Positions 27,981-38,868 of a stretch of 64,000 bases of DNA are shown here, one piece after another. Under the pieces are notes generated by a model. That model saw nothing but the letters and a program-made list of their open reading frames with translations. It did not search any database and was not told the origin of the DNA. The position numbers were made by a program, and so were the translations under genes. The DNA is from Xanthobacter oligotrophicus (GTDB lineage Bacteria; Pseudomonadota; Alphaproteobacteria; Rhizobiales; Xanthobacteraceae): the NCBI RefSeq assembly GCF_008364685.1, contig NZ_VTTL01000011.1, positions 62,001 to 126,000 on the forward strand, read 5' to 3'. Each line of letters starts with the position of its first letter. The stretch's first letter is position 1.

Positions 27981-30209
27981 ATGATGCGCCAATACGAACT
28001 CGTCGAGCGCGTTCGACGGTATAATCCCAACACCGACGAGGCGCTGCTCGACCGCGCCTATGTGTATGCCATGCGCGCGCACGGCAGCCAGCTGCGCGCG
28101 TCCGGCGATCCCTATTTCTCCCATCCCCTCGAAGTGGCGGCGATCCTCACCGATCTCAAGCTCGACGATGCCACCATCGTCGCGGCGCTGCTGCACGACA
28201 CCATCGAGGACACCAGCGCCACCAAGTCCGAGATCGAGCGCCTGTTCGGCATGCAGATCGCGACGCTGGTGGAGGGCCTCACCAAGATCAAGAAGCTGGA
28301 CCTCGTCTCCAAGCAGGCCAAGCAGGCGGAAAACCTGCGCAAGCTGCTCCTCGCCATCGCCGACGACGTGCGGGTGCTCCTGGTCAAGCTCGCCGACCGC
28401 CTCCACAACATGCGCACGCTGAAATGGGTGCCGCCCGAAAAGCGTGATCGCGTGGCGCAGGAGACGCTGGACATCTACGCGCCGCTGGCCGCCCGCATGG
28501 GCATGCAGGACATGCGCGAGGAGCTGGAGGACCTCTCCTTCCGCCAGCTCTCGCCGGAGGCCTACGAATCCATCGCCGTCCGCGTCTCCGAGCTGCGCCA
28601 GGGCAACGGCGCCGTGGTGCAGGAGATCGAGCGCGAGCTGAAGGACGAGCTGGAACGGCGCGGCATCGCGGCCGAGGTGAAGGGGCGAGAGAAGCGGCCT
28701 TACTCCATCTGGGGCAAGATGGAGCGCAAGGCCATCGGCTTCGAGCAATTGTCGGACCTCTACGGCTTCCGCGTCATCGTCGGCTCGGTGGAGGACTGTT
28801 ATCGCGCGCTGGGGGTGATCCACACCAAGTGGGCCATCGTGCCCGGCCGCTTCAAGGACTACATCTCCACCCCCAAGCCCAACGACTACCGCTCGCTTCA
28901 CACCACGGTGGTCGGTCCGCGCCGGCAGCGGGTCGAGATGCAGATCCGCACCCGGGACATGGAGGAGATCGCCGAATACGGCATCGCCGCCCACGCCCTC
29001 TACAAAGATGCGTCCGGGGCGCCGGGGGCCATGCTCTCCTATGAGAGCCGCGCCTATGCCTGGCTGCGCAAGACCATCGAGAACCTGTCGCAGGGCCTCT
29101 CACCTGAAGAGTTCCTCGAGCACACCAAGCTCGAGTTGTTCCACGATCAGGTGTTCTGCTTCACGCCGAAGGGTCGCCTCATTGCCCTGCCGCGCAAGGC
29201 GACGCCCATCGATTTCGCCTATGCGGTCCACACCGACGTGGGCAATACGGCGGTGGGCTGCAAGATCAACGGCTCCATCGCCCCGCTGGTGTCGGAGCTG
29301 AAGAACGGCGACGAGGTGGAGATCATCACCTCCAAGGCGCAGACCCCGCCCGGCGCGTGGGAGACCATCGCCGTCACCGGCAAGGCCCGCGCCGCCGTGC
29401 GCCGTGCGACCCGCACCGCCGTGCGCGCCCAATATGCCGGCCTCGGCCGCAAGATCGCCGAACGGGCCTTTGCCAAGGCGGGCAAGGTGTTCTCGGAAGA
29501 CGCCGTGGCCAAGGGAACACCGCGCCTCGCCCGCACCGCCGCCGAGGACGTGTTCGCTGCCGTCGGGCGGGGCGAGATCAAGACCGAGGATCTGATCCGC
29601 GCCGTTTATCCCGACTGGCAGCCGCCGCGCGCAGACGATCGCACCGACCGGCAGATCAACGGCGAGGGCTGGTTCGAGCTGAAGCGCGGCCACAACCTGA
29701 AGTTCAAGATCCCCGAGGGCGCCAAGCCGCGTGACGGGGAGGATGCGGAGCGCCTCGACGCCATTCCCATCCGCGGCATCAACGGCGAGCTTCCCGTGCG
29801 CTTCGCGCCGGAGGGCGGCGCGGTGCCGGGCGACCGCATCGTCGGCATTTTGACGCCGGGGGAGGGGATCACCATCTATCCGATCCAGTCGCCGTCCCTG
29901 CAGAGTTTCGAGGATGCGCCCGAGCGCTGGCTCGACGTGCGCTGGGACGTGGACGAACTCTCGGAAGGTCGCTTCCCCGCCCGCATCATCGTGACCGCCC
30001 GCAACGCGCCCGGCTCGCTGGCCCAGGTGGCGGGCGCCATCGGCGATCGCGGCGGCAATATCGACGGCTTGCAGATGCGCTCCCGCTCGGCGGATTTCCA
30101 CGAGATGGTGATCGACATCGAGGTGTTCGACCTCAGGCACCTCAACACCATCATGGCGGACCTGAAGGCCCGCGAGGTGGTAGCCCAGGTGGAGCGCGTG
30201 AACGGCTGA
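27981..30209 (+). CDS. rsh: Bifunctional (p)ppGpp synthetase/hydrolase
   Basis: The 742-aa RelA/SpoT homologue governs the stringent response. Order of domains: HD hydrolase (about 40-150; [11 protein letters not shown] and [10 protein letters not shown] keep the metal-binding His/Asp), synthetase (about 230-350; [16 protein letters not shown] and [16 protein letters not shown]), TGS (about 395-455; [19 protein letters not shown]), and C-terminal ACT (about 665-740; [20 protein letters not shown]). Both catalytic parts look intact, so it should both make and break (p)ppGpp, as usual for the single alphaproteobacterial Rsh. Two adjacent ATGs (27981, 27984) are possible. pdxJ follows after 56 nt. 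Confidence 0.96.
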   Translation: MMRQYELVERVRRYNPNTDEALLDRAYVYAMRAHGSQLRASGDPYFSHPLEVAAILTDLKLDDATIVAALLHDTIEDTSATKSEIERLFGMQIATLVEGLTKIKKLDLVSKQAKQAENLRKLLLAIADDVRVLLVKLADRLHNMRTLKWVPPEKRDRVAQETLDIYAPLAARMGMQDMREELEDLSFRQLSPEAYESIAVRVSELRQGNGAVVQEIERELKDELERRGIAAEVKGREKRPYSIWGKMERKAIGFEQLSDLYGFRVIVGSVEDCYRALGVIHTKWAIVPGRFKDYISTPKPNDYRSLHTTVVGPRRQRVEMQIRTRDMEEIAEYGIAAHALYKDASGAPGAMLSYESRAYAWLRKTIENLSQGLSPEEFLEHTKLELFHDQVFCFTPKGRLIALPRKATPIDFAYAVHTDVGNTAVGCKINGSIAPLVSELKNGDEVEIITSKAQTPPGAWETIAVTGKARAAVRRATRTAVRAQYAGLGRKIAERAFAKAGKVFSEDAVAKGTPRLARTAAEDVFAAVGRGEIKTEDLIRAVYPDWQPPRADDRTDRQINGEGWFELKRGHNLKFKIPEGAKPRDGEDAERLDAIPIRGINGELPVRFAPEGGAVPGDRIVGILTPGEGITIYPIQSPSLQSFEDAPERWLDVRWDVDELSEGRFPARIIVTARNAPGSLAQVAGAIGDRGGNIDGLQMRSRSADFHEMVIDIEVFDLRHLNTIMADLKAREVVAQVERVNG

Positions 30210-30265
30210 CCCCGCTGGCGTGCGGGAGACCAGCAAAGAGCCGCAGCGAGCAAGGAGCAGGGACG

Positions 30266-31039
30266 ATGGCGGTGCTGAAGCCGGTGCGGCTCGGAGTGAA
30301 CGTCGATCACGTGGCGACGGTGCGCAACGCGCGCGGCGGCGCCCTTCCCGACCCGGTGCGCGCCGCAGCCCTCGCCAAGGCCGCGGGAGCCCACGGAATC
30401 ACCGCCCACCTGCGCGAAGACCGCCGACATATTCGCGATGCGGACATGGAGCGGCTGAAGGCCGAGGTCGACCTGCCGCTCAATTTCGAGATGGCGGCGA
30501 CGCAAGAGATGGTGGACATCGCCTGCCGCGTCCGCCCCAACGCCTGCTGCCTGGTGCCCGAGCGGCGCGAGGAGCGCACCACCGAGGGCGGGCTCGACGC
30601 GAGCGGCCAGCGCGCGGAGCTGGCGCCCCGCATCGCCCGGTTGAAGGCGGCCGGCATCCGCGTCTCCCTGTTTATCGCCGCGGATCCAGCCCAGATCGCG
30701 GCGGCGGCCGAGCTCGACGCGGATATCGTGGAACTGCACACCGGCGCCTGGTGTGACGCCGCAACGGAGGGCCGGCACGCGGAGGCCGAGGCCGAGTTCG
30801 TGCGGCTGAAGGCCGGGGCGCGGCAGGCGGCGGGTCTGGGCCTGGAGGTCCATGCGGGCCACGGCCTCGATTATGCCACCGCCGAGCGCATCGCCGCCTT
30901 CCCGGAGATCGTGGAGCTGAACATCGGCCACTTCCTCATCGGCGAGGCCATTTTCGTGGGGCTCGACGCGGCCATCGCGCGCATGCGGGCGGCCATCGCG
31001 GCGGGGCGGTCGTCCGTCGGGGACGGCGCGGCGGCATGA
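30266..31039 (+). CDS. pdxJ: Pyridoxine 5'-phosphate synthase
   Basis: Last ring-closing step of the DXP-dependent vitamin B6 pathway, joining 3-amino-2-oxopropyl phosphate and deoxyxylulose 5-phosphate. The 257-aa TIM barrel has [17 protein letters not shown] at the start, [32 protein letters not shown] and a C-terminal [22 protein letters not shown] precedes the ATG. The end overlaps the acpS start by four bases, a gene pairing common in proteobacteria. Confidence 0.97.
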   Translation: MAVLKPVRLGVNVDHVATVRNARGGALPDPVRAAALAKAAGAHGITAHLREDRRHIRDADMERLKAEVDLPLNFEMAATQEMVDIACRVRPNACCLVPERREERTTEGGLDASGQRAELAPRIARLKAAGIRVSLFIAADPAQIAAAAELDADIVELHTGAWCDAATEGRHAEAEAEFVRLKAGARQAAGLGLEVHAGHGLDYATAERIAAFPEIVELNIGHFLIGEAIFVGLDAAIARMRAAIAAGRSSVGDGAAA

Positions 31040-31443
31040 TCATCGGTATCGGCTCGGATTTTTCGGACGCCCGGCGCATCGCCCGCTCCATCGAGCGGTT
31101 CGGCGACCGGTTCCTCGATCGGGTGTTCACGCCCGAAGAGCGCCGCAAGGCCGACCAGCGCAAGCTGCGCGCCGAGACCTACGCCAAGCGCTTTGCCGCC
31201 AAGGAAGCCTGCTCCAAGGCGCTGGGCACCGGCCTCAGCCACGGGGTGTTCTGGCGCGACATGGGGGTGGTGAACCTGCCGTCCGGCCAGCCGACGCTGG
31301 TCCTGACCGGGGGCGCTGCCCGGCGTCTCGCCGCACTGGTGCCGGAAGGCTATGAGCCGCACATCCACCTTTCGCTGACCGACGAGGGGCCGCTGACGGC
31401 GGCCTATGTGATCATATCGGCGGTACCCAAGACGGGTGTCTGA
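31036..31443 (+). CDS. acpS: Holo-[acyl-carrier-protein] synthase
   Basis: Transfers 4'-phosphopantetheine from CoA to apo-ACP. At 135 aa it is of usual length. The Mg-binding Asp is D8 in [13 protein letters not shown], and the second signature is [15 protein letters not shown]. Family members usually have GTD or GID then IV; here SDFSDARR is the alphaproteobacterial variant. Translation is coupled to pdxJ by a four-base overlap. Confidence 0.95.
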   Translation: MIIGIGSDFSDARRIARSIERFGDRFLDRVFTPEERRKADQRKLRAETYAKRFAAKEACSKALGTGLSHGVFWRDMGVVNLPSGQPTLVLTGGAARRLAALVPEGYEPHIHLSLTDEGPLTAAYVIISAVPKTGV

Positions 31444-31610
31444 CCCAGCGAGAGGCTCCAGCACGTGCGTTGCCGGGAGCCGACGAAGCCTCTATAGGGG
31501 CCATCAAGCGACCTTGGCCCTGTGGACACGGGCGCCGATCCGGCGTCTCTCCTCAGTTTCGGCGCAGTTTCATCTACCCTGCGCCTCACCCGGGATTTTT
31601 TGGACAACAG

Positions 31611-32363
31611 ATGACCGCGACCAGCGACTCCAAGAAGGACGGCGGTTTCCTCGAAACCGTCCGCGTGATCGTCCATGCGCTTCTGATTGCGCTGGTGATC
31701 CGGACCTTCCTGTTCCAGCCTTTCAACATCCCGTCCGGGTCCATGAAGGATACGCTGCTGATCGGCGACTATCTCTTCGTCTCCAAGTACAGCTACGGCT
31801 ATTCGCGCTTCTCGATTCCCTTCTCGCCCAACCTGTTCTCCGGCCGCGTCTTCGGCTCGGAGCCCACGCGCGGCGACGTGGTGGTGTTCAAGCTGCCGCG
31901 CGACAACGAGACGGACTACATCAAGCGCGTCGTCGGCATGCCCGGCGACAAGATCCAGATGATCGGCGGCCTGCTGCACATCAACGGCACACCGGTGCAG
32001 CGCGAGCGCCTTCCCGACGTGTCCGAGGATGACGGCTCCGGCCGCAAGGTGCCGGTGAAGCGCTGGCGCGAGACCCTGCCCAACGGGGTCTCCTTCGAGA
32101 CCCTCGATCTGGTGGACAACGGCTTCTACGACAATACCCCCGTCTATGAGGTGCCTCTCGGGCATTACTTCATGATGGGCGACAATCGTGATAATTCTGC
32201 GGACAGCCGGGTTTTGAGCCAGGTCGGCTATGTTCCCTTCGAGAATCTCATCGGCAAGGCGCAGGTGATCTTCTTCTCGATCGACGAGGGTGCTTCTGCG
32301 TGGCAGGTTTGGACGTGGCCTTGGACGGTGCGATGGGATCGGCTGTTCTCCCGGGTACATTGA
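31611..32363 (+). CDS. lepB: Signal peptidase I
   Basis: Cleaves signal peptides of exported proteins at the outer face of the inner membrane; 250 aa. One N-terminal anchor (VIVHALLIALVIRTFLF), catalytic Ser44 in IPSGSMKDTL and Lys105 in YIKRVVGMPGD; also MGDNRDNSADSR. The ATG at 31611 is preceded by a weak site. It overlaps the start of rnc. Confidence 0.97.
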   Translation: MTATSDSKKDGGFLETVRVIVHALLIALVIRTFLFQPFNIPSGSMKDTLLIGDYLFVSKYSYGYSRFSIPFSPNLFSGRVFGSEPTRGDVVVFKLPRDNETDYIKRVVGMPGDKIQMIGGLLHINGTPVQRERLPDVSEDDGSGRKVPVKRWRETLPNGVSFETLDLVDNGFYDNTPVYEVPLGHYFMMGDNRDNSADSRVLSQVGYVPFENLIGKAQVIFFSIDEGASAWQVWTWPWTVRWDRLFSRVH

Positions 32364-33070
32364 ACGCGGTGGGCTCTGACCTCGCGTCCGTAGAAGAGCG
32401 GATCGGCTATCGCTTCCGCGACCGGTCGGTCCTTGAGCTTGCGCTCTCCCACATCAGCGCCGTGAAGGGCGAGGCCCCGCGCCTTCGGTCCTACCAGCGC
32501 ATGGAGTTCCTGGGCGACCACGTGCTCGGCTCCGTGGTGTCGCACATGCTCTATCTCGCCTTCCCGGAGGGGGAGGAGGGGGAACTCTCGCGTCGGCTCG
32601 CCGAGCTGGTGCGCGAGGAGGCCTGCGCCGAGGTGGCGCAGGACATGGATCTTGGCCCCTTCATCCGCCTCGGGCCCGGCGAGAGCCAGTCCGGCGCCCA
32701 CAAGCGGCGGGCGATCCTCGCTGATGTCGCGGAAGGCGTGGTGGCGGCCGTGTTCCTCGACGGCGGCTACGAGGCAGCCCATCAGGTGGTGGAGCGCTTC
32801 TGGCGGCCCCGCCTTGAGACGCCGCGCCGCCCCCTGCGCGACGCCAAGACGGTGTTGCAGGAATGGGCGCAGGCCCGCGGCCTGCCGCCGCCCTCCTATC
32901 GCGAGGTGATCCGCTCTGGTCCGGACCATGCCCCCCGGTTCACGGTGGCGGTGGATCTTCCGGGCCTTAAGTCCGAACAGGCGGACGGGGCCTCCAAGCA
33001 GAATGCGCAGAAGGCGGCAGCCGCCGCTTTCCTCGTCCGCGAGGGCGTGTGGAAAAAGGACGAGTCGTGA
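32333..33070 (+). CDS. rnc: Ribonuclease III
   Basis: Double-strand-specific endonuclease for rRNA and mRNA processing, about 245 aa. The signature is MEFLGDHVLGSVV (about residues 58-70) with the catalytic acidic residues, the second acidic cluster lies in ADVAEGVVAAVFLDGG, and a C-terminal double-stranded RNA-binding domain (about 170-240) ends in KQNAQKAAAAAFLV. I use the ATG at 32333, inside lepB; a GTG at 32300 with GAGGG nine nt upstream would add 11 residues and cannot be excluded. The stop overlaps the era start. Confidence 0.93.
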   Translation: MGSAVLPGTLNAVGSDLASVEERIGYRFRDRSVLELALSHISAVKGEAPRLRSYQRMEFLGDHVLGSVVSHMLYLAFPEGEEGELSRRLAELVREEACAEVAQDMDLGPFIRLGPGESQSGAHKRRAILADVAEGVVAAVFLDGGYEAAHQVVERFWRPRLETPRRPLRDAKTVLQEWAQARGLPPPSYREVIRSGPDHAPRFTVAVDLPGLKSEQADGASKQNAQKAAAAAFLVREGVWKKDES

Positions 33071-34227
33071 TGGCACCGGCAGGGAAGGGTCCCAAGGACC
33101 CCAAGAACGGACCGGATGAAAACGGCCCGGATGAGAGTGGCCCCGGCAACGGCGCACCGGCCAGGGATGCGTTGAGCGCGGTCGAAGGGTCGCCGCAGGA
33201 TATCGAGCACGAGCTGCCTGAGGACGAACTGCCGGACGGCGCCCTGTCCGACGAGGACTTCGACGACGAGGACGACGATTTCGACGAGGAGCACGATGCC
33301 GCGCCGCGTGTCCTGCCGCCCTTGGAGGGCCCGACCCGCTGCGGCTTCGTCGCGCTGCTGGGCGCGCCCAATGCGGGCAAGTCCACGCTGACCAACCAGC
33401 TGGTGGGCACCAAGGTATCCATCGTGTCCCACAAGGTGCAGACCACCCGCGCCATCGTGCGCGGCATCGCGCTGGATGGCGCGGCCCAGCTGGTGCTGGT
33501 GGACACCCCCGGTATCTTCTCCCCCAAGCGCCGGCTGGAGCGCGCCATGGTGTCCAGCGCCTGGACCCACGCCGCCGACGCTGACGTGATCGCGCTGCTG
33601 GTGGATGCGAAGCGTGGCCTCGACGAGGACATCGAGGCCCTGCTCGCCCCGCTCTCGCAGATCCGCAAGCCGCGGGCGCTGATTCTCAACAAGATCGACA
33701 TCATCCGCCGCGACACGCTGCTGGCGCTTGCCGCGCAGATCAACGAGAAGCTGGCGTTCGATCGGGTGTTCATGGTCTCCGCCCTGACCGGGGACGGCGT
33801 CGCCGACGTGCGCCGTTGGTTCGCCGAGCAGGTGCCGCTCAGCCCCTGGCTTTATCCCGAGGACCAGGTGTCGGATGCGCCCATGCGCATGCTGGCGGCG
33901 GAAATCACCCGGGAAAAGATGTTCCTGCGCCTCCACGACGAGCTGCCCTACCGCTCCACGGTGGAAACCGAGAGCTGGAAGGAATTGCGCAACGGCTCCG
34001 TGCGCATCGAGCAGACCATCTATGTCGAGCGCGAAAGCCAGCGCAAGATCGTGCTCGGCAAGGGCGGCAACACCATCAAGACCATCTCCTCGGAATCCCG
34101 CGCGGAGATCGCCGGGATCATCGAGCAGCCGGTGCACCTCTTCCTGTTCGTGAAGGTGCGCGAGAGCTGGGCGGATGACCCCGAGCGCTATCGCGAGATG
34201 GGGCTGGAATTTCCCAAGGGCGGCTGA
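33070..34227 (+). CDS. era: GTPase Era with long acidic N-terminal extension
   Basis: Era binds 16S rRNA and helps 30S assembly. GTPase motifs: G1 GAPNAGKST (from residue 98), G3 DTPG, G4 NKID; a C-terminal KH domain holds IVLGKGGNTIKTI. The product is 385 aa, against about 300 in most bacteria. The surplus is an N-terminal stretch of about 85 residues, Gly/Pro-rich then very acidic (DEDFDDEDDDFDEEHD around 61-76). The ATG at 33070 shares one base with the rnc stop and has AAGGA upstream; translational coupling supports this start. recO, usual neighbour of era, is 4.6 kb away on the other strand. Confidence 0.94.
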   Translation: MAPAGKGPKDPKNGPDENGPDESGPGNGAPARDALSAVEGSPQDIEHELPEDELPDGALSDEDFDDEDDDFDEEHDAAPRVLPPLEGPTRCGFVALLGAPNAGKSTLTNQLVGTKVSIVSHKVQTTRAIVRGIALDGAAQLVLVDTPGIFSPKRRLERAMVSSAWTHAADADVIALLVDAKRGLDEDIEALLAPLSQIRKPRALILNKIDIIRRDTLLALAAQINEKLAFDRVFMVSALTGDGVADVRRWFAEQVPLSPWLYPEDQVSDAPMRMLAAEITREKMFLRLHDELPYRSTVETESWKELRNGSVRIEQTIYVERESQRKIVLGKGGNTIKTISSESRAEIAGIIEQPVHLFLFVKVRESWADDPERYREMGLEFPKGG

Positions 34228-34268
34228 AGTCTGGCGGCTGAAGACGGGTTTCTCCGGCCGCTATGTCT

Positions 34269-36080
34269 TCACACCTCGGCACCGAGGCCCTGCCGGGCCT
34301 TGTCCAACTCCTCGGCGTAGCGCCGCAGGACGTGGGCCTCGCCCAGCAGGCCCATGAGGCGACGGGTGGCGGGGTCGTCCACCACGGCGAGGTCCTCGGC
34401 CTTTGTCGCATCGAAGGCCAGCGCCGCCTCCTGCACGTTCATGGCCGGAAGCAGCACGTCATCGCGATGGGTGGCGAGCCGGGAAACAGCTTCGTCGGGG
34501 TCGCGCTCGGCCGCATGGGCCTCCACGACCCGTACCAGCCCGGCATAGGCGCCCGACCCGTCCACCAGCACCACCATCCGCCGCGCACCCAGCGGGAAGG
34601 CCGTGCGCAGGGCACCGATGGTGCCGTGCTCGGGGAAGGTGGCCATGTCGGTGCGCATCATGCGGGCGACGGTCAATTCGCGCATCCAGCCCACGTCCTG
34701 CGCGCTGCGGATGCTTTCGCCGCGCAAATGGAAGCGCCAGGTTGAGAAGGAGTAGCCGAACGTCTCCCGCACCGCGAGGGAGGTTACCACCGCGGCCGCC
34801 AGCACATAGCCGGACAAGGCGAGGTCCCGCGTCATCTCCAGCACCAGGAAGGTCATGGTGAGCGGCCCGCCGATGATGCCTACCGCCAGCGCCCCCATGC
34901 CGGCCACAGCGCAGACCGCCGGATCGAGCTGGAGCGACGGCCACAGCATTGCGAGGGCGCCGCCGTAGAGCTTGCCCATCAGCGCCCCGAGAAACAGCGA
35001 GGCGAAGAACAGGCCGCCGCGAAAGCCCGAGCCGATGGACAGGGCCGAGGCCAGGATTTTCAGGCCGAAGATGATCGCCACCGAGAGCACCACCGGGCTG
35101 TCCACCTGCAGGTGCAGCGCGCCATGGCCATCGGAGAGCACCTGCGGGCTGTAGAGCGCCAGCGCGCCGACGCCGAGCCCGGCGATCGCCGGCCGCAGCG
35201 GCGCGGGGATGCCGCTCTTGCCGAACAGCATCTCCACCCCGGTGACCAGGCGCATGATGAGGATGGCGATGCCCGCCGCCAGCAGCCCGAGCAGCGCGAT
35301 GGGCAGGATGTCGAGGGGCTGCACCACCACGTCGAGCGGGATGTTCAACGGGTCCACATGGACCCCGAGCAGCCGCGCCACCATCACCGCCGAGACGGTT
35401 GCCGCCAGCACCGGGGCGGCAGCGGGGATGGAATAGCTGCCGATGATGATCTCGAAGCCGTAGAAGGCGCCCATGAGCGGCGCATCGAAGGCGGCGCCGA
35501 TGCCGGCCGCCGCGCCCGCGCCCACCAGGATGCGCAGGTCGTTGCGCCGCAGGTGGAAGGCCCGGCCGAGGCGGGCGGCAATGCCTCCGCCGATCTGCGA
35601 ATAGCCAGCTTCCAGCCCGAGCGAGGCGCCGAAGCCGTTGGAGACCATGGTCTGAACTGAGACGATGATGCTGTCGGTCAGCGACATGCGCCCGCCGTGC
35701 AGCGCATTGGCCTCGATGGGGTCCACGAAATTGCGCCGGCGCCAGCGCTTCAGGGCGAGGGCGATGAGCCCCATGGCCAGCCCGCCCGCCGCTGGAACAA
35801 GAAGCAGCCAGGGCGAGGCCAGTGCCGGCGCAGCGCTGAGCCGGTCGCCGGGGGCGAGCTGGAACAGCGCCTCGTGCATCCATTGGGTAATCTGGCTCAT
35901 GGCGCTGGCCGCGAGCCCGGCGAGGATCCCCATCACCGCCGCGATCACCACCAGGGCGGCTTCCCGCTCGCGCACGCTGGCCCGGACGGAGGCGATGAGG
36001 CCGCCAAAAGCGGAAGCCGTCGCTCCGCTGCCGGCCGGAGCGGAATCGGCCGGCTCGGAATCGGTGGGCGGGACGGCCAT
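34269..36080 (-). CDS. CLC-type chloride channel/antiporter with C-terminal CBS region
   Basis: 603 aa: a CLC membrane domain of about 430 residues with GFGASLGLEAGYSQ (second selectivity loop, with Glu in the gating position region), GFRGGLFFASLFLGALMG (third loop) and a final GIIGGPLTMTFLVLEMTRD, then a cytosolic part with two CBS-like repeats (TDMATFPEHGTIGALRTAF, LLPAMNVQEAALAFDAT). Canonical loops are GSGIP, GREGP and GGIFAP; these are diverged, so ion choice and channel versus exchanger mode are open. It follows parC with four nt between, so they are probably co-transcribed. Confidence 0.9.
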   Translation of the reverse strand: MAVPPTDSEPADSAPAGSGATASAFGGLIASVRASVREREAALVVIAAVMGILAGLAASAMSQITQWMHEALFQLAPGDRLSAAPALASPWLLLVPAAGGLAMGLIALALKRWRRRNFVDPIEANALHGGRMSLTDSIIVSVQTMVSNGFGASLGLEAGYSQIGGGIAARLGRAFHLRRNDLRILVGAGAAAGIGAAFDAPLMGAFYGFEIIIGSYSIPAAAPVLAATVSAVMVARLLGVHVDPLNIPLDVVVQPLDILPIALLGLLAAGIAILIMRLVTGVEMLFGKSGIPAPLRPAIAGLGVGALALYSPQVLSDGHGALHLQVDSPVVLSVAIIFGLKILASALSIGSGFRGGLFFASLFLGALMGKLYGGALAMLWPSLQLDPAVCAVAGMGALAVGIIGGPLTMTFLVLEMTRDLALSGYVLAAAVVTSLAVRETFGYSFSTWRFHLRGESIRSAQDVGWMRELTVARMMRTDMATFPEHGTIGALRTAFPLGARRMVVLVDGSGAYAGLVRVVEAHAAERDPDEAVSRLATHRDDVLLPAMNVQEAALAFDATKAEDLAVVDDPATRRLMGLLGEAHVLRRYAEELDKARQGLGAEV

Positions 36081-36084
36081 CAGC

Positions 36085-38322
36085 TCAGCTGAAGGTGTTG
36101 CTGCGGGGGAAGCCCTTGGGCGGCAGGCGACCGGCCGAAGCGCGCTCGCCCTGCCATTCCAGCAGGTCGGTCACGGTCCAGGTGCGGCCGGAGGTGTCCT
36201 CCCAAGTGAGGCCCGAGGCCATGGAGAAGGCCTTCAGGTCGGACAGCCCGCCCTCGCGGTAGCGCTGGAGGCGCACGCCGCGCCCGCGGGTCATTTCCGG
36301 CACCTGGTTGAGCGGGAACAGCAGCAGCTTGCGGTTGTCGCCGATCACCGCCACCCAGTCGCCCTCCACGAACCGCACCGCCAGCGCCGCGTCCGGCGGA
36401 TCGGTGACGAGCACCTGCTTGCCCTTGCGGGTGTTGGCGAGGCAGTCGTCCTCGCCCACCACGAAGCCGCGCCCCTCCTTGGAGGCCAACAGCAGCTTGC
36501 GGCCGGGCTGATAGGCGAAGACGGAGACGATCTCCGCCTCCTGCTCCAGGTCGATCATGAGGCGCACCGGCTCGCCATGGCCGCGCCCGCCGGGCAGCTT
36601 GGCGGCCTCTAGCGTGTAGAAGCGCCCGTTGGAGGCGAACACCATGACCTTGGAGGTGGTCTCGGCGAAGAAGGCGTGGCCCAGGCTGTCGTCGCCCTTG
36701 AACTGGAGGTTGGAGAGGTCCTGCACATGGCCCTTGAGGGCGCGGATCCAGCCCTTGGCGGACACCACGATGGTGACCGGCTCGCGCTCCACCAGCGCCT
36801 CGGTGAAGGCGTCCTCGTGGAAGGTAGGGGGCGCAGCGAAGGTGGTGCGGCGGCGGCCGATAGCAGTCTCGGGGCCGTAGGTCTTGCGGGTCTCGCGGAT
36901 TTCCTTGGCGATGTTCTTCCACTGCGCCGCCTCGGAGGCGACCAGCTTGTTCAGGCCGTCCTGTTCCTTGGTGAGGGCGTCGTGCTCCTTGCGGATCTCC
37001 ATCTCCTCCAGCCGGCGCAGGGAGCGCAGGCGCATGTTGAGGATGGCTTCCGTCTGCACGTCGGTCAGCTCGAACGTGCGCATCAATTCCTGCTTGGGCT
37101 CGTCCTCCTCGCGGATGATGCGGATCACCTCGTCGAGGTTGAGATAGGCGATGAGGTAGCCGCCCAGCACCTCCAGGCGATGGGCAATCTGCTCCAGCCG
37201 ATAGCGCGAGCGGCGCAGCAACACGTCGCGGCGGTGGTCGAGCCATTCCCGCAACGCCTCCGACAGGGAGAGCACCTTGGGGACCTGCCCGCGCACCAGC
37301 ACGTTCATATTCAGCGGGATGCGGGCCTCAAGCTCGGTGAGCTTGAACAGGCTCTCCATGAGCACCTCGGCATCCACCGTGCGGGCGCGCGGCTCCAGCA
37401 CCAGGCGGATGTCCTCGGCGCTCTCGTCGCGCACGTCGGCCAGCAGCGGCAGCTTCTTGTCGGTGAGCAGCTCCGCGATCTTTTCCACGAGGCGGGACTT
37501 GGCGACGCCGTAGGGGATCTCGGTGACCACCACCACATAGGTGCCGCGCCCGGTCTCCTCCTTCTCCCAGCGCGCCCGCACGCGGAACGAGCCGCGGCCG
37601 GTGGCATAGGCCTCGGCGACGCCCACCGGATCCTCCACCAGCACGCCGCCGGTGGGGAAATCCGGGCCGGGGACGAACTGGAGCAGGTCGAAGGCCGGTG
37701 CCTCCGGGTGGTCGATGAGATGGAGGGCAGCGTCCAGCAGTTCGGCGGCGTTATGGGGCGGGATGGAGGTGGCCATGCCCACCGCGATGCCCTGCGAGCC
37801 GTTGGCGAGCAGGTTCGGGAAGGCCGCCGGCAGCACCACCGGCTCTTCTTCCGAGCCGTCATAGGTGGGGCGGAAGTCCACCGCGTCCTCGTCGATGCCG
37901 TCCAGCAGCAGGCGGGCGGTCTCGGTGAGGCGAGCCTCGGTGTATCGCATGGCGGCGGCGTTATCGCCGTCCACGTTGCCGAAATTGCCCTGGCCATCCA
38001 CCAGCGGGTAGCGCTGGGCGAAATCCTGGGCGAGACGCACCAGCGCGTCATAGACCGACTGGTCGCCGTGGGGGTGGAACTTGCCGATCACGTCGCCCAC
38101 CACGCGGGCGGACTTCTTGAAGCCCTGGCCGGGATCAAGCTTCAACTGGCGCATGGCGTGGAGGATGCGCCGGTGAACCGGCTTCAGGCCGTCGCGCGCG
38201 TCGGGCAGGGCGCGGTGCATGATGGTCGAGAGGGCGTAAGCCAGGTAGCGCTCTTCCAGCGCCTCCTTGAGCGTGACTTTCTCGATGTGCCCGTCGCCGG
38301 GCGGAAGTGTGCGCGTGGCCAT
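36085..38322 (-). CDS. parC: DNA topoisomerase IV subunit A
   Basis: Breakage-reunion subunit that unlinks daughter chromosomes together with ParE; 745 aa. The active-site tyrosine is Y127 in [11 protein letters not shown], the start [25 protein letters not shown] is the quinolone-determining region, and PTAGVLVEDP-like [10 protein letters not shown] and beta-pinwheel repeats in the C-terminal third complete it. At this length and with no GyrA-box in the C-terminal region it is ParC rather than GyrA. Its partner parE is not in the window. Confidence 0.94.
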   Translation of the reverse strand: MATRTLPPGDGHIEKVTLKEALEERYLAYALSTIMHRALPDARDGLKPVHRRILHAMRQLKLDPGQGFKKSARVVGDVIGKFHPHGDQSVYDALVRLAQDFAQRYPLVDGQGNFGNVDGDNAAAMRYTEARLTETARLLLDGIDEDAVDFRPTYDGSEEEPVVLPAAFPNLLANGSQGIAVGMATSIPPHNAAELLDAALHLIDHPEAPAFDLLQFVPGPDFPTGGVLVEDPVGVAEAYATGRGSFRVRARWEKEETGRGTYVVVVTEIPYGVAKSRLVEKIAELLTDKKLPLLADVRDESAEDIRLVLEPRARTVDAEVLMESLFKLTELEARIPLNMNVLVRGQVPKVLSLSEALREWLDHRRDVLLRRSRYRLEQIAHRLEVLGGYLIAYLNLDEVIRIIREEDEPKQELMRTFELTDVQTEAILNMRLRSLRRLEEMEIRKEHDALTKEQDGLNKLVASEAAQWKNIAKEIRETRKTYGPETAIGRRRTTFAAPPTFHEDAFTEALVEREPVTIVVSAKGWIRALKGHVQDLSNLQFKGDDSLGHAFFAETTSKVMVFASNGRFYTLEAAKLPGGRGHGEPVRLMIDLEQEAEIVSVFAYQPGRKLLLASKEGRGFVVGEDDCLANTRKGKQVLVTDPPDAALAVRFVEGDWVAVIGDNRKLLLFPLNQVPEMTRGRGVRLQRYREGGLSDLKAFSMASGLTWEDTSGRTWTVTDLLEWQGERASAGRLPPKGFPRSNTFS

Positions 38323-38617
38323 GCCTGCCAGTACCGCGCGCGCGAGCGAGCCACAAGCCGCCTTTGGGCGCCGGTGGCATCATCGGGGCGTCCCACAAGC
38401 GCCCGATCAAAAGCGTGCCACCGCCCGAATGCTGAACGGGAGATGAATTCGTCGCCATTCCCCAAGGTAAATCATGGCGAAATTTCGTGGTGGACGCGGC
38501 ATCAACTGTTGCTGAAAGATGTGAAATTCCAAGGATGGAACAAAATCGCGCCCCAGCGACGTTACAGCATCATAAGGCCGGGCGGTGAGTACGCTCGTGC
38601 CATGAGGAGGTCCGAAA

Positions 38618-38863
38618 ATGAAGACGGCAGCTCTTGCGGCGGGAGGTATTATCGCATTGGCGCTTCTTGGTGCCGTGCCTTCGGCGTCGGCCGGATCGCT
38701 GGCAGGCAGCGGTTCCACCTTCGCCGGCCAGGCGCCGGCCCAGGCCCAGGTCGAGGACGTGCGCTGGGTTCGGCGCTGCTGGCAGGAACGCCGCTGGTGG
38801 AACGGGCGCCCCCATTGGGTCACCAGATGCCGGAGCGTGTGGGTCGGGCCGCGCCGCTGGTGA
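38618..38863 (+). CDS. Small secreted Trp/Arg-rich protein, unknown function (81 aa)
   Basis: The start is fixed by AGGAGG 7 nt upstream of the ATG. A signal peptide (AALAAGGIIALALLGAVPSASA) is followed by a short mature part of about 55 residues rich in Trp and Arg, with WVRRCWQERRWWNGRPHW and a second Cys (VTRCRSVW); the two Cys may form a disulfide. No family was recognised. Small basic Trp-rich exported proteins of this sort are common but uncharacterised in Hyphomicrobiales. It converges on recO with 5 nt between the stops. Confidence 0.7.
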   Translation: MKTAALAAGGIIALALLGAVPSASAGSLAGSGSTFAGQAPAQAQVEDVRWVRRCWQERRWWNGRPHWVTRCRSVWVGPRRW

Positions 38864-38868
38864 TGGCC

